64,000 nucleotides of DNA from Chrysogorgia sp. JL179-B06. Lineage: Eukaryota; Cnidaria; Anthozoa; Scleralcyonacea; Chrysogorgiidae. The notes beneath the pieces are model-generated. The model was not told the origin of the DNA. It saw only the letters and a program-made list of their open reading frames with translations, and searched no databases. Location: contig JAYKKM010000307.1 in NCBI GenBank assembly GCA_035772405.1, positions 250,501 to 314,500 of the forward strand, in the 5' to 3' direction. Below, one piece after another: positions 49,972 through 58,009 of this stretch (its first letter is position 1; each line of letters begins with the position of its first letter). Both the position numbers and the translations under genes were made by a program.

Positions 49972-50523
49972 TTATCTAGCTCTTCTAACCTTTTTCTTCT
50001 CGACGATGGTTTTGTGGGTTTTCGATGTTTTCTTGTGACTCGCTATGTTACGTCGACTGACTAGACTATCACACCCATCACAAGTCACTTTAGTTTTTTT
50101 GTACTCGTTAAGTCTATCCATATTAGTGGTGCGGTACTCTTTTTGACGTTTTTTGGTTTTCTCCGCGTTAGCGATGCTCCATTTCACTACGTCGAACGTT
50201 CCATCCACTTTGAAGTACACACCAGTCTCGTACGTGTTCAACGTAGCTTTGAGTCTACCCGTGTATGCGCACTCTAGTTCTCTGATGTCACGCCTAGTAC
50301 AAAACAGACTCTCCATCTCGGCGATGCGAAAGTTCTCAAACCCAATCTCGTTGATCTTTTTATATAATTTAGAGTTTTTTCGCTTCTCCTCTTTAGACGC
50401 ACTCTTATGCGTCGCGAATCTCCACTTGATAGTCATCGACGTGCTGCCGATATATATTTCATCGTCGATCGTGTTGAATAGCATATAGACTTTTCTCACT
50501 CTCCTCTCACTTATATCACACAT
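49972..50523 (-). CDS. GIY-YIG nuclease with C-terminal zinc finger
   Basis: 183 residues. The N-terminus has the GIY-YIG pattern, YMLFNTIDDEIYIGSTSM, followed by the conserved Arg and the E in YTGRLKATLNTYE as likely catalytic residues. Residues about 150-175 form a C-x2-C-x11-H-x5-H finger (CDGCDSLVSRR...HKKTSKTH) and the tail is basic. GIY-YIG enzymes cut DNA in repair, homing and transposition. Its role here may be genome processing or competition with other DNA. AATAAAGTAGAGAGAATG precedes the start. Polinton-1 has an unrelated nuclease (BRO/VRR-NUC) instead. Confidence 0.75.
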   Translation of the reverse strand: MCDISERRVRKVYMLFNTIDDEIYIGSTSMTIKWRFATHKSASKEEKRKNSKLYKKINEIGFENFRIAEMESLFCTRRDIRELECAYTGRLKATLNTYETGVYFKVDGTFDVVKWSIANAEKTKKRQKEYRTTNMDRLNEYKKTKVTCDGCDSLVSRRNIASHKKTSKTHKTIVEKKKVRRAR

Positions 50524-50566
50524 TCTCTCTACTTTATTTATCTCATCTCTCTTTAAACCAGTCGAT

Positions 50567-51751
50567 TCACTTCCTACTCTTTCTCCACTCGTTCAACAAC
50601 CACACTACACCAAGAACAACAAGAAGCAAATTCTGAGCTAACCATCCGAGCGCGTCGGCTCCAGCCTTCAACACCGTGTACAAGAAATTCGCGACGCCCA
50701 CGGCGAACGGACCTAGTTTCATGATGGCGTTCTTCACGAACTTCGCGAGACTAAACGCAGCGTCAGCTCCTTTCAACATCGCGGCTCTCATCCCAACTAC
50801 GATAGTCGTCACCAACCCCGCTATGGATATAGCTAGTGCGGACACACCGATCGCATTTTTTTTAATCCACTCTTTGAATCTCTCTAGTCGTGAGACGTCT
50901 CTCTCCTGTTCACCACGAACTTCTTCTATGGTTCTCTGTCTCTCAAAGGCGTCGGCCACCGCATCTTCGTCGAACGACTTTTGGAAGTGCTCTCGTGCAC
51001 TATTTAGGTTATCACTCTCTCTCGCTCGCTCGAGATTAGCATTGCTACGCTCGCGAAACTCGTCGATCATGAGCTGAATAGCTCCACGGTCACCGACTCG
51101 ACTTTCTGGTAAGATCGTGTTGGACGGGCTCAACACACCGTTTACGACTCGTCTATCCTCTTCGCTAAGTCTATCGAGAACGTCGTCTGGTATCGTCACT
51201 TGATCGACCACTGGGATCATCGGTAGACCACCACTCGTGATCGTCTCACTCACAGCGGACTCAATAAGCTTGTCGAACTGGGATACGGCGTTCGAGTTAC
51301 GTTTGGCTGTGTTCTTCACGTACACCCCATTCACGTTGTTGAGGACTATTTTCTCGACAGTGGAGTACCCACCGTTTTTAAGTCTTTCTCTAAAAAACAC
51401 TTTCCCGTCTTTGACAGTGGCTCTGTTCCTAATCTCTATCACGCTCTCTGAGTAAGGACCAAGTTTTTGTCCATCGCGCGAGTCTTGAACGTACTTGTCA
51501 ACTTGGGCGAACACGTCAGTCTCCACACGAGAGTTAGCGCTAGCGTCACCACCTAGTACGTCACCACCGAAACTCGTCTCAGCTAAAAGAATGCGGTTGA
51601 TATACGTAATTCTCTCGGTGACTAGTGGATCGTCATCCAGTAACATTCTGTCGTTGAGATCGTCGAGAGTCGAGTCTAACTCTTCATTATCGAGATTATC
51701 GTACTCTGGAAACCTCTCTTCCATCTCAAAATTGTCGTCAGCTTCAGCCAT
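50567..51751 (-). CDS. Coiled-coil membrane protein
   Basis: 394 residues, single-copy homologue of the duplicated Polinton-1 genes at 19686 and 20696. It shares LSPSNTILPESRVGDRGAIQ with LNPS...ESRIGDTG, the RTIEEVRGEQERDVSRLE coiled coil, KKNAIGVSALAISIAG plus VTTIVVG membrane helix, the MKLGPFAVGVANFLY segment and a final hydrophobic helix. Start context CAATAAATAAAATG. Location between integrase and capsid genes suggests a virion role; function unknown. Confidence 0.75.
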   Translation of the reverse strand: MAEADDNFEMEERFPEYDNLDNEELDSTLDDLNDRMLLDDDPLVTERITYINRILLAETSFGGDVLGGDASANSRVETDVFAQVDKYVQDSRDGQKLGPYSESVIEIRNRATVKDGKVFFRERLKNGGYSTVEKIVLNNVNGVYVKNTAKRNSNAVSQFDKLIESAVSETITSGGLPMIPVVDQVTIPDDVLDRLSEEDRRVVNGVLSPSNTILPESRVGDRGAIQLMIDEFRERSNANLERARESDNLNSAREHFQKSFDEDAVADAFERQRTIEEVRGEQERDVSRLERFKEWIKKNAIGVSALAISIAGLVTTIVVGMRAAMLKGADAAFSLAKFVKNAIMKLGPFAVGVANFLYTVLKAGADALGWLAQNLLLVVLGVVWLLNEWRKSRK

Positions 51752-51805
51752 TTTATTTATTGAAAGTTTTTAGAAATTTTCAAAAAAAATTAATTTTTTC
51801 CTTAG

Positions 51806-51979
51806 GCCCCCTCTACTCCTATCACGACCGCTGACCACTACGTACGCGCGCCTGTCGTAAACAAAAAAAGACCGCGAAAATCTAAAAAAGCCGTGAAGAC
51901 ACAAAAACCCGTAGGAAACGCTACGAATTTCGACTTTCTTACAGTGGTGATTTGTGTTATGACTACGTTGAAAAACTAG
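51806..51979 (+). CDS. Possible basic exon without its own ATG
   Basis: A 57-codon frame preceded by TTTTTTCCTTAG, which looks like a splice acceptor. It encodes VVNKKRPRKSKKAVKTQKP, then a short hydrophobic FDFLTVVICVMTTL end. There is no ATG near the beginning, so expression would need splicing or a non-AUG start. The Lys-rich and then hydrophobic layout is reminiscent of adenovirus-like core peptides, but this is speculative and the frame may be fortuitous. Confidence 0.25.
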   Translation, partial: APSTPITTADHYVRAPVVNKKRPRKSKKAVKTQKPVGNATNFDFLTVVICVMTTLKN

Positions 51980-52114
51980 ATATTAACGAACGACTCGTAG
52001 AATTTTTGAAAATTATATTTTTTACGTAGAAGACTTTGAAAAAAGTTTCGGCCGCCTCTAAAGGTGAGACGATGTTCGTGTGGTTCTTGTTGGTTGGTAG
52101 GTTCGTCTTCGTGG

Positions 52115-52351
52115 CTACGGACCTCCACCACACTGGCCCACTGGTGGGGACGGGTTCCTCCTCAACCCGTCCTCGAACATTGCCACCCTCCTCTCGTGCT
52201 CGGCCAGCTCGGCATTGATGGTGGTGAGCATCCTATCCGTCTCCGCCTTCCTCTCCAAGACTCTCACTCTCCTTCGCAACGTCGCTGTTCTCTCCCTGCT
52301 CTCCCTATGGAGGAGCTCCTTCAGCCTAGACCTTGACATAGGTTGATTCAT
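52115..52351 (-). CDS. Short coiled-coil protein in GC-rich block
   Basis: 78 residues, MNQPMSRSRLKELLHRES then arginine-rich heptads (RRRVRVLERKAE, ELAEHERRVAMFEDGL). Codon use is much more GC-rich than in the neighbours, and there is no AATAAA before the ATG. It may be a gene gained by transfer, part of an inserted element, or a chance frame. Confidence 0.35.
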   Translation of the reverse strand: MNQPMSRSRLKELLHRESRERTATLRRRVRVLERKAETDRMLTTINAELAEHERRVAMFEDGLRRNPSPPVGQCGGGP

Positions 52352-52462
52352 GGCTGGAGAGGACGCTATCAGGTTGCGATGGCAACAATCTACCGTAGAG
52401 GGGGTCTCTCGTAATGAGCTTGCGACATGACCCCGACCGCGCGACGTCTCGCGCGACCCCAC

Positions 52463-52570
52463 TTGTCGGCACATTCCAACACGTCAAAGGGAGAAAAAAA
52501 TAAAAAAATAAATTTTTCTCTTCGAAATCTTTTTTTGAAATTTCTTTGACGTGTTGGAATGTGCCGACAA
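52463..52570. repeat. 27-bp perfect inverted repeat with 54-base A/T loop
   Basis: The arms at 52463-52489 (TTGTCGGCACATTCC...) and 52544-52570 are exact inverted copies. The loop is almost pure A/T and is itself partly self-complementary (GAGAAAAA with TTTTTCTC). It lies 120 bases 3' of the integrase stop codon on the minus strand. It could be the 3' hairpin for the integrase transcript or the fused ends of an inserted element. Confidence 0.85.
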
Positions 52571-52690
52571 CCGAGCACGACCATGGTTTTTCATGGTTTT
52601 TTTGAAAATTTTCAAAAAAACTTCTTATACGTTTTCACCGTTATTTTTTATTGCGCATCTTTTTGCAATATACACTTTTTACACTTTTTT

Positions 52691-53788
52691 TCACAAATTT
52701 TCCATGTCGCTCTCAGGGATCCACGAGTTATGCTTCGCGTCGTAACCAGCCCACTTGACCAAGACCATCTTTTTCTTGTTCACTGTCTTTCTTTTCAAGA
52801 CTTTCTCGACACGATACGTGGCGTCGTCAGTTTTTTCCACGGCAGACATCTCTTCCTCGTAGAATTTACCAATGATGTCTTCTCCACTCTCATCGCTGAG
52901 AACATAGACGTTCGGGTCTCCGCGAACTACCTTGCTCACGGAGAAGATTTCTTCTGTGAAATTTGCTTCGTACCCTTTGGTGAATATACTTTTGTACTTA
53001 CTTATTCTTACTTTTTGTCCAAGATTATATTTCGGACGTGGAAACCCACCCAACTCACTACCGAAAAGTGTCATCCACACTTGACTCTCGTTAGTTTTGT
53101 TAACATTTACTGGTTTCATGAGAATACCGCTATGCTTCGTGTTGTTATAGTTTTTCACGAGATCATCCAGAACGTCTGTCCACTTGTACGTCCCCTTGCT
53201 GTAAAAGTACTTCCACATACTCGTCTTTAGAGTTCTGTTGAACCTCTCAACCACAGCGGCTTTCTTCTCAGACTTTGTAGAGAAGTACTCGACGTCGTGT
53301 TTCTCTAACAAACTTTTAACACCGACGTTATAAAATTCTAGTCCATCGTCGAACTGTGCGAGTTTGGGGTAGGTCTCAAACCTCTCGTAGAACTGTCGTA
53401 GTAACTCACCTACGGCTTTCGTCATGTTCTTCGTGTCCTTACGATACACAGGAATAGCGAACGCGTAACGACTAAGAATTTCAATACCAGTCAAGATCCA
53501 ATAGTAGCCGTTGTTCTTATTCTTATACTTACCCATGTCGACGAGATCGAGTTGGACTTGCTCACCAAGGTGTTTCACCCACGTCTTACGAAATTTGTGT
53601 CGTCTCACGATAGGCTTATATCGCGTGTATGTGTCTTGGTTTTTCAACCATTCTCTTACGGACTTTCTAGTCACGCTCAGACCCTCTTCTAGTGCTTTTT
53701 GGTAGAGTCTCTCCATGCTTTGATAGCCGGTCATAGGATCGTAATATAGGTCTCTTAGACTCTGTTCTGTGATGATATCACTGTCCAT
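52691..53788 (-). CDS. int: Retroviral-type integrase with chromodomain
   Basis: 365 residues, highly similar to 18576-19679. Catalytic D81 (QLDLVDM), D147 (QFDDGLEF) and E181 (AVVERFNR) are in place. The C-terminus is a chromodomain (TYRVEKVLKRKTV, LVKWAGYDAKHNSWIPE). The gene overlaps the upstream penton-like gene by 11 bases. Start context AATAAAAAACATG. Confidence 0.95.
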   Translation of the reverse strand: MDSDIITEQSLRDLYYDPMTGYQSMERLYQKALEEGLSVTRKSVREWLKNQDTYTRYKPIVRRHKFRKTWVKHLGEQVQLDLVDMGKYKNKNNGYYWILTGIEILSRYAFAIPVYRKDTKNMTKAVGELLRQFYERFETYPKLAQFDDGLEFYNVGVKSLLEKHDVEYFSTKSEKKAAVVERFNRTLKTSMWKYFYSKGTYKWTDVLDDLVKNYNNTKHSGILMKPVNVNKTNESQVWMTLFGSELGGFPRPKYNLGQKVRISKYKSIFTKGYEANFTEEIFSVSKVVRGDPNVYVLSDESGEDIIGKFYEEEMSAVEKTDDATYRVEKVLKRKTVNKKKMVLVKWAGYDAKHNSWIPESDMENL

Positions 53789-54458
53789 GTTTTTTATTTG
53801 GACGTATGTTTATGTCGAGCAAGACACTACCTATCTTATTTTCACCAACCACGTTCGTCTTGACGTGAAAGTTCAAATTATTATATGTACCACTACGCGT
53901 AGGGACGCTAGACTCGACGGTTGGAAAATGTGACACGCTACCACTCAGTGTAGACTCTGACGTGATAGGAAGTACTGCGATAACGCTAGATTGCTTACCT
54001 GACACGTCTATTGTCTCGTCTACAAGACTATCACAGTGGATCTCGATAAACCTTAGTCCTCTGTTGATATCTATCGTACTAGGACTAGTCTCCACTCCTT
54101 TTGGTATTAGAGAGTCTGTTGGAAATCCTAGTAACTCACCAAACTTATATAACTTAATAGGGTGTTCTGTTTTTAACGTACACGTGTGATCGTACACGTT
54201 GTGTGATAGTGTTATTTTGATGGTGTCTTCTTCCGAGAAGTGTTTTGTGAGACTGTCGAAAGACCAATAACCTTCAGGTATCGTGTGTTTCGTCGAGTTA
54301 TATTGGATCTCGTCGTTATATCCTTTAATCACGTTCTTATACGTCCAAAACACGCTCGCTGACTTCACAGTCAACGTCGTGTTCTTTGGAACGACCAGAC
54401 ATTGTTCGAGTGTGATCGTCTTCTTGCTACCTTCAATGAACATCGATAGTTTCTTCAT
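53778..54458 (-). CDS. Penton-like minor capsid protein
   Basis: 226 residues; the only member of this family in Polinton-2. It shares SASVFWTYKNV, NDEIQYNSTKH, KLYKFGELLGF, INRGLRFIE, and VESSVPTRSGTYN with 17091-17753. The sequence is beta-rich and of a length usual for a single-jelly-roll penton protein. It has no MSLxxGY tag. Start context CATAAATAAAATG. Confidence 0.65.
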   Translation of the reverse strand: MKKLSMFIEGSKKTITLEQCLVVPKNTTLTVKSASVFWTYKNVIKGYNDEIQYNSTKHTIPEGYWSFDSLTKHFSEEDTIKITLSHNVYDHTCTLKTEHPIKLYKFGELLGFPTDSLIPKGVETSPSTIDINRGLRFIEIHCDSLVDETIDVSGKQSSVIAVLPITSESTLSGSVSHFPTVESSVPTRSGTYNNLNFHVKTNVVGENKIGSVLLDINIRPNKKHGQ

Positions 54459-54477
54459 TTTATTTATGACAAATAAA
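54459..54477. promoter_or_regulatory. 19-base bidirectional promoter with AATAAA in both directions
   Basis: Between the two divergent ATG codons the sequence reads TTTATTTATGACAAATAAA, so each gene has an ATAAA/AATAAA copy touching its ATG. Because nothing ends here, AATAAA cannot serve as a polyadenylation signal of an upstream gene; it must act in initiation or be coincidental. Confidence 0.7.
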
Positions 54478-55866
54478 ATGGACGTAGAGAAGATGTTACA
54501 CGCCTACTACGGTGATAACTATGACAAAGCTACGAAAAACTCTGAGATCGCGACTAGGAAGGCTAAGTCCGATCTTTCGAAAAAATATCCACACGTCACA
54601 ATGAGTAAGTTCGAGTTCGACCCAGTTCAAACACAACAAGGTGATGTAACGAGAGTGGACATATACTTTCGAAACAGTGACATACTGTCGACTGACATCA
54701 CCAGCACCACGTTCAAGAACGATCAAAGTATGTGGAAATGGCTTCACAATAACACACCGTTCCCTAGAGTGTGGAGTAGTGGTGGAACTGTTCAGAAACT
54801 ACCGTTGACAGAGTCAGCTGGTTACGGTAAGGACAAAATTCGTTATCCACCTCACACGCTAAACTATCAAGTGAGTAACTTCAACGTGTTTGTGGACGAT
54901 AAGAACTCGTTCAAGTCAAACCTACCGAAGATAGTCATCGACACGAAAGCACGATACCAAGATGGACCAGATGGTAGTATGATTAACACGACGTGGACTC
55001 TATCGAAAAGTTACTACCAGGCTATCGCAGCCCTCTATATAGCTACGTATAGATCTGGTGTGTCTCTACAAAACCTAACACCGAACCCCGACATACCAAA
55101 CCAGATCACAAGTTTGATGAGATTTCACGTCTACTTCACGATGCGTAGGGTTATGTTTCGTCTCGACAAGGGTGACATAGCCGACGTGATCAGACTCTAC
55201 GTTCCGGACTGGAGAGTGTTGAGAGACAACCTACCACTAGGTGGTAACTGGCTTCTAGACATCAAAGACCTCCAAGGTGACTACAAACGTTATTGTTCGA
55301 GAACATCTAACGGGATCACCGAACTAGGTCAAGAGCTACTCAACCAATCCATAGAGGTATACACGTATGCGTTACTTGGTGCGCAGGCAAAGTCCAAACA
55401 AAGTATTGTCGGTGATCGTGCGAGTGCTCGCGAAGTTCAACAAGTTTTTAGAAACATCGTTGAAGACGCAGTCGTTCAATATTCGCCGAGTGTGTGGATT
55501 AATCTCATGAACAAAGCTATCAAAGACACTCATGTCAAGCTAGATATGGCGGTCACTCCAAATACGTGGTTGGTATCACGAAGTATGGTGTTGTTAAAAA
55601 CACCTATTCCAGGGTATAACAACTTATTAAGAGAGTCGTCCGAGACGAGTATGACGTTCGGATATAACGATGGACTTAATTTCAAAAGTGTGGTTGAAAA
55701 ACCAAAAAAACACTCTAGTGGTGGAGAACACTTAGAGTCGCTAGACGACGTGAAAAAGACAGAGAGTTCACCGACTACAACCTCAAAGCCCACCACAACC
55801 ACGTCTGGTATGTTTCCTATGTCGCTAATCCTAGTGGGAATGGTGGTGAGTAGGTTTGTTCTCTAG
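54478..55866 (+). CDS. Large conserved Polinton protein with C-terminal membrane anchor
   Basis: 462 residues; homologue of 15631-17046. The N-terminus MDVEKMLHAYYGDNYDKA matches MQKALHDYYGKYYKRA there, which confirms both starts. Conserved blocks include DILSTDITSTTFKND, SYYQAIAALYIATYRSG, HVYFTMRRVMFRL, QELLNQSIEVYTYALLGAQA and YSPSVWINLMNKAI. A threonine-rich linker leads to a hydrophobic C-terminal helix (MSLILVGMVVSRFVL). Likely a virion structural protein; function unknown. Confidence 0.75.
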   Translation: MDVEKMLHAYYGDNYDKATKNSEIATRKAKSDLSKKYPHVTMSKFEFDPVQTQQGDVTRVDIYFRNSDILSTDITSTTFKNDQSMWKWLHNNTPFPRVWSSGGTVQKLPLTESAGYGKDKIRYPPHTLNYQVSNFNVFVDDKNSFKSNLPKIVIDTKARYQDGPDGSMINTTWTLSKSYYQAIAALYIATYRSGVSLQNLTPNPDIPNQITSLMRFHVYFTMRRVMFRLDKGDIADVIRLYVPDWRVLRDNLPLGGNWLLDIKDLQGDYKRYCSRTSNGITELGQELLNQSIEVYTYALLGAQAKSKQSIVGDRASAREVQQVFRNIVEDAVVQYSPSVWINLMNKAIKDTHVKLDMAVTPNTWLVSRSMVLLKTPIPGYNNLLRESSETSMTFGYNDGLNFKSVVEKPKKHSSGGEHLESLDDVKKTESSPTTTSKPTTTTSGMFPMSLILVGMVVSRFVL

Positions 55867-55871
55867 AATAA

Positions 55872-56630
55872 ATGAGTTTATACCTCGGATATGACAAAGA
55901 CGGCGACGAACCAGAGAAAAAGCCACCATACGAGACTGTTTTCAACGTGAACGTGTCTAACGCGGTGATCACCTATCAAAACGCCGGGGTTAGTACTAGG
56001 GTGGAGAGAATAGAAGACGAGAGATCACGTCTTCACCAAAACACGTATCGCAAAAGTCCCACCGTAGACGTTAACGCCGACTCTGTGAAAAATCTAAGTT
56101 CTAACAGAATGGTCTTCGACTGTCCACAACTAACACACATTAATGTTTCTATATTTGTGGTTTTCAAGTTACTAGCTTCCCCATCGGTCGGTAGTTATGG
56201 GTACATTGTTGGTAACGACGACGGCTCTTTCGACAAATTCATAGGTTACAAAACAGGAACAAACAACCAACTATCGTACGGTGGTGGGTGGCCTGTACAA
56301 GAGTATGATTGTACAATACCAAGTAGTGTTAATAGTAGTGAAAAACACATAATATCGTGTCACTGGATGATGAAGGGTAGTCATGTACGCGTGAACAACA
56401 TAGTGTCGTCGTACTCAGCCTTCAACGCGAATTGGAAAAACGTCGGTGCTCCATTTGGATCTATATTTTTTAACGAGCGTCTTAGAGGTTATGAGAGGAC
56501 GACGGGTATCTCTGGTGAGATATATGGTTTGAAGGTTGTGAGCGGTTTTCTAGAACCAACCGACATCACAAAAATTAATAAGAGTATGATAACAGAGTAC
56601 GGCATAGGGTCAGGTAGTGTTATCGCGTAA
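55872..56630 (+). CDS. Fibre-like protein with MSLYLGY N-terminal tag
   Basis: 252 residues; homologue of the fibre-like protein at 14678-15628 over the globular part (NDDGSFDKFIGYKTG, YGGGWPVQEYDCTIP, SHVRVNNIV). The short N-terminal region (MSLYLGYDKDGDEP) carries the tag but the DAAN-type stalk motif is absent. Start in GAATAAATG, only 5 bases after the preceding stop. A host-receptor or surface-spike role is inferred. Confidence 0.6.
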   Translation: MSLYLGYDKDGDEPEKKPPYETVFNVNVSNAVITYQNAGVSTRVERIEDERSRLHQNTYRKSPTVDVNADSVKNLSSNRMVFDCPQLTHINVSIFVVFKLLASPSVGSYGYIVGNDDGSFDKFIGYKTGTNNQLSYGGGWPVQEYDCTIPSSVNSSEKHIISCHWMMKGSHVRVNNIVSSYSAFNANWKNVGAPFGSIFFNERLRGYERTTGISGEIYGLKVVSGFLEPTDITKINKSMITEYGIGSGSVIA

Positions 56631-56641
56631 GATGTGTTTTT

Positions 56642-56670
56642 TTTTTCATAATCTACTCGGTTATGAAAAA
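56642..56670. terminator. 10-bp hairpin between convergent genes
   Basis: TTTTTCATAA pairs with TTATGAAAAA around a 9-base loop, 11 bases after the stop of the fibre-like gene. A second stem, CACAATAG/CTATTGTG (56692-56714), overlaps the stop codon of the opposing gene. Confidence 0.6.
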
Positions 56671-56706
56671 GAGACCCTAGTTGTCGTGTTTCACAATAGA
56701 CTAACT

Positions 56707-57291
56707 CTATTGTGTTTCAGATGGTACAGTCACCGCGATGTGAACAACAACGTCGAGACTCTGATGTGCCCTATCCGTCGATATGATGAGGAATTTGGCA
56801 TGTGTACTTCCACGAACTTGAACATCGACGTTCGGTTGAGACGACACGAGTTTCCCAACGGTTGGCAATATGACTTTGTCATGAATGTGTCCACTCACTC
56901 GACTACATACGTCGTCGGCGCCGTATGAAACTCTAATGTGTCCGCCTGTGGAACTTCCAAATAACGTCTTGACGGAGACGTTCAATATGTTTTCTAGTCG
57001 AATATCACCAAACCTACCGAATATCGTGAACGCGCCCGCTTGTTTCACACCTTTCATTTCCAACTTAATATTCACTACTTCACTGGTTTTAACAAACGTG
57101 TCTGCACTATCTTTTCTGAACAACGTAACGGGAACGTGTCTACCTAGAACAGTACCCGTGTAGTTGTATAGTTTTAAAATAGTGGTGCTCTGATCGTCAG
57201 GCGTGTCGACGATGTTACGTCCTCGACGTGGTTCTCTCTCGTTAGTGATCGTGTTTGGTTTTGGTTGACTATATCCAAGGTGTAAACTCAT
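56707..57291 (-). CDS. Beta-rich protein with MSLHLGY N-terminal tag
   Basis: 194 residues starting MSLHLGYSQPKPN. After a proline/arginine-rich linker (about 15-35) it is beta-rich, with no known domain by eye. The DNA of its first nine codons is an inverted near-copy of the start of the fibre-like gene at 55872. The layout tag-linker-head suggests a second, shorter spike or vertex decoration. No counterpart in Polinton-1 except the shared tag. Start context GAAATAAATG. Confidence 0.55.
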   Translation of the reverse strand: MSLHLGYSQPKPNTITNEREPRRGRNIVDTPDDQSTTILKLYNYTGTVLGRHVPVTLFRKDSADTFVKTSEVVNIKLEMKGVKQAGAFTIFGRFGDIRLENILNVSVKTLFGSSTGGHIRVSYGADDVCSRVSGHIHDKVILPTVGKLVSSQPNVDVQVRGSTHAKFLIISTDRAHQSLDVVVHIAVTVPSETQ

Positions 57292-57294
57292 TTA

Positions 57295-57320
57295 TTTCGT
57301 AACTACAATTAGTTACGAAA
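57295..57320. terminator. 11-bp hairpin 3' of the 57337 gene
   Basis: TTTCGTAACTA pairs with TAGTTACGAAA around CAAT. It stands 17 bases after the stop codon of the 57337-57729 gene and runs directly into the AATAAATG start of the next gene, so the end and start signals abut. Confidence 0.65.
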
Positions 57321-57336
57321 AAGAACGTGTCCAACT

Positions 57337-57729
57337 CTAATCTCTCATATTTTCCAAGTCGGGGTACATAGGCGGTGCAGAGGACTTATCGTCGCTAACT
57401 GAAGCTCGAACTTTGTTTACGAAAATTAGTTCGTCGGTGTGTCGGTCTGTTTTCTTAATAATCTTGTTATTAGTTTTAACAGACTTGAACCTTTTCACGG
57501 TGTGTTTCACACCTTCTGAACCAGATAGTATAGTAGCGGCCCCGATAGCGACAGCTCCTGATATTGGGTTTGGTATCAATATCGCAGTGACTACTCCACC
57601 TACGAGCACGACCGTAGTAATCACTACTTTCACAATAGCTTTGACCTTGAGACGTAACATTTTCTTTTTTGAGTTTTTCAAATCCTTTTTCACTGTGAGA
57701 CTCATCTCTTCTAAATTTTGGCTGAACAT
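57337..57729 (-). CDS. Membrane protein with PPxY motif
   Basis: 130 residues. A lysine-rich amphipathic N-terminus (DLKNSKKKMLRLKVKAIVK) leads into a long hydrophobic stretch (VVITTVVLVGGVVTAILI and on to about residue 75). The basic middle and the C-terminal tail end with APPMYPDL, a PPxY motif of the kind that recruits NEDD4-type ubiquitin ligases. Lysine-rich membrane-active segment plus PPxY recalls adenovirus protein VI in layout, without sequence proof. No Polinton-1 counterpart. Start context AATAAAAGGATG. Confidence 0.55.
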   Translation of the reverse strand: MFSQNLEEMSLTVKKDLKNSKKKMLRLKVKAIVKVVITTVVLVGGVVTAILIPNPISGAVAIGAATILSGSEGVKHTVKRFKSVKTNNKIIKKTDRHTDELIFVNKVRASVSDDKSSAPPMYPDLENMRD

Positions 57730-57758
57730 CCTTTTATTATACTAGGGGTTTTCCAATC

Positions 57759-57983
57759 TCACTTGAACGGGTCGTCAGGAATTAGTTTCTTCTGTTGCGC
57801 GTATTTCACGGCGACTGTTCCAGCACTCACTGCGAGCGCTAGTTTCAATGTTCCAATGAGACTACTTGGTGTACTTAGAGACTCACCTAAGATTTTCTTT
57901 GATGCCATGCTAATTCCAACTCCAGCTGCGACGTAGAGTAGTGTGTCGTACACTTCGTTCATGATAACTTTTCGATCTGTCAT
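57759..57983 (-). CDS. Small conserved hydrophobic Polinton protein
   Basis: 74 residues, orthologue of 11271-11507 (RKVIMNEVYDTLL, SKKILGESL, IPDDPFK at the end). Two short hydrophobic segments. Relative to the polymerase gene it is in the opposite orientation compared with Polinton-1. Start context TATAATAAATG. Function unknown. Confidence 0.75.
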   Translation of the reverse strand: MTDRKVIMNEVYDTLLYVAAGVGISMASKKILGESLSTPSSLIGTLKLALAVSAGTVAVKYAQQKKLIPDDPFK

Positions 57984-58009
57984 TTATTATATAGTTGATA
58001 TACGCGTTC

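Larger units (their letters stand above)
51752..52690. other. Gene-poor interval of Polinton-2 with a GC-rich insert and a long inverted repeat
   Basis: Between the membrane-protein start and the integrase stop. It holds an open basic frame (51806-51979), a GC-rich block with a short coiled-coil frame (52115-52351), and a 27-base perfect inverted repeat (52463-52489 with 52544-52570). No other gene is visible. The GC-rich block differs in composition from the rest of Polinton-2 and may be foreign. Confidence 0.6.

Noticed and set aside
52559..53230. Long plus-strand frame opposite the integrase
   Set aside because: It is the antisense shadow of a strongly conserved integrase gene.
54459..54477. 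AATAAA motifs as ordinary polyadenylation signals
   Set aside because: They lie between divergent starts here, where no transcript ends, and they consistently touch start codons.
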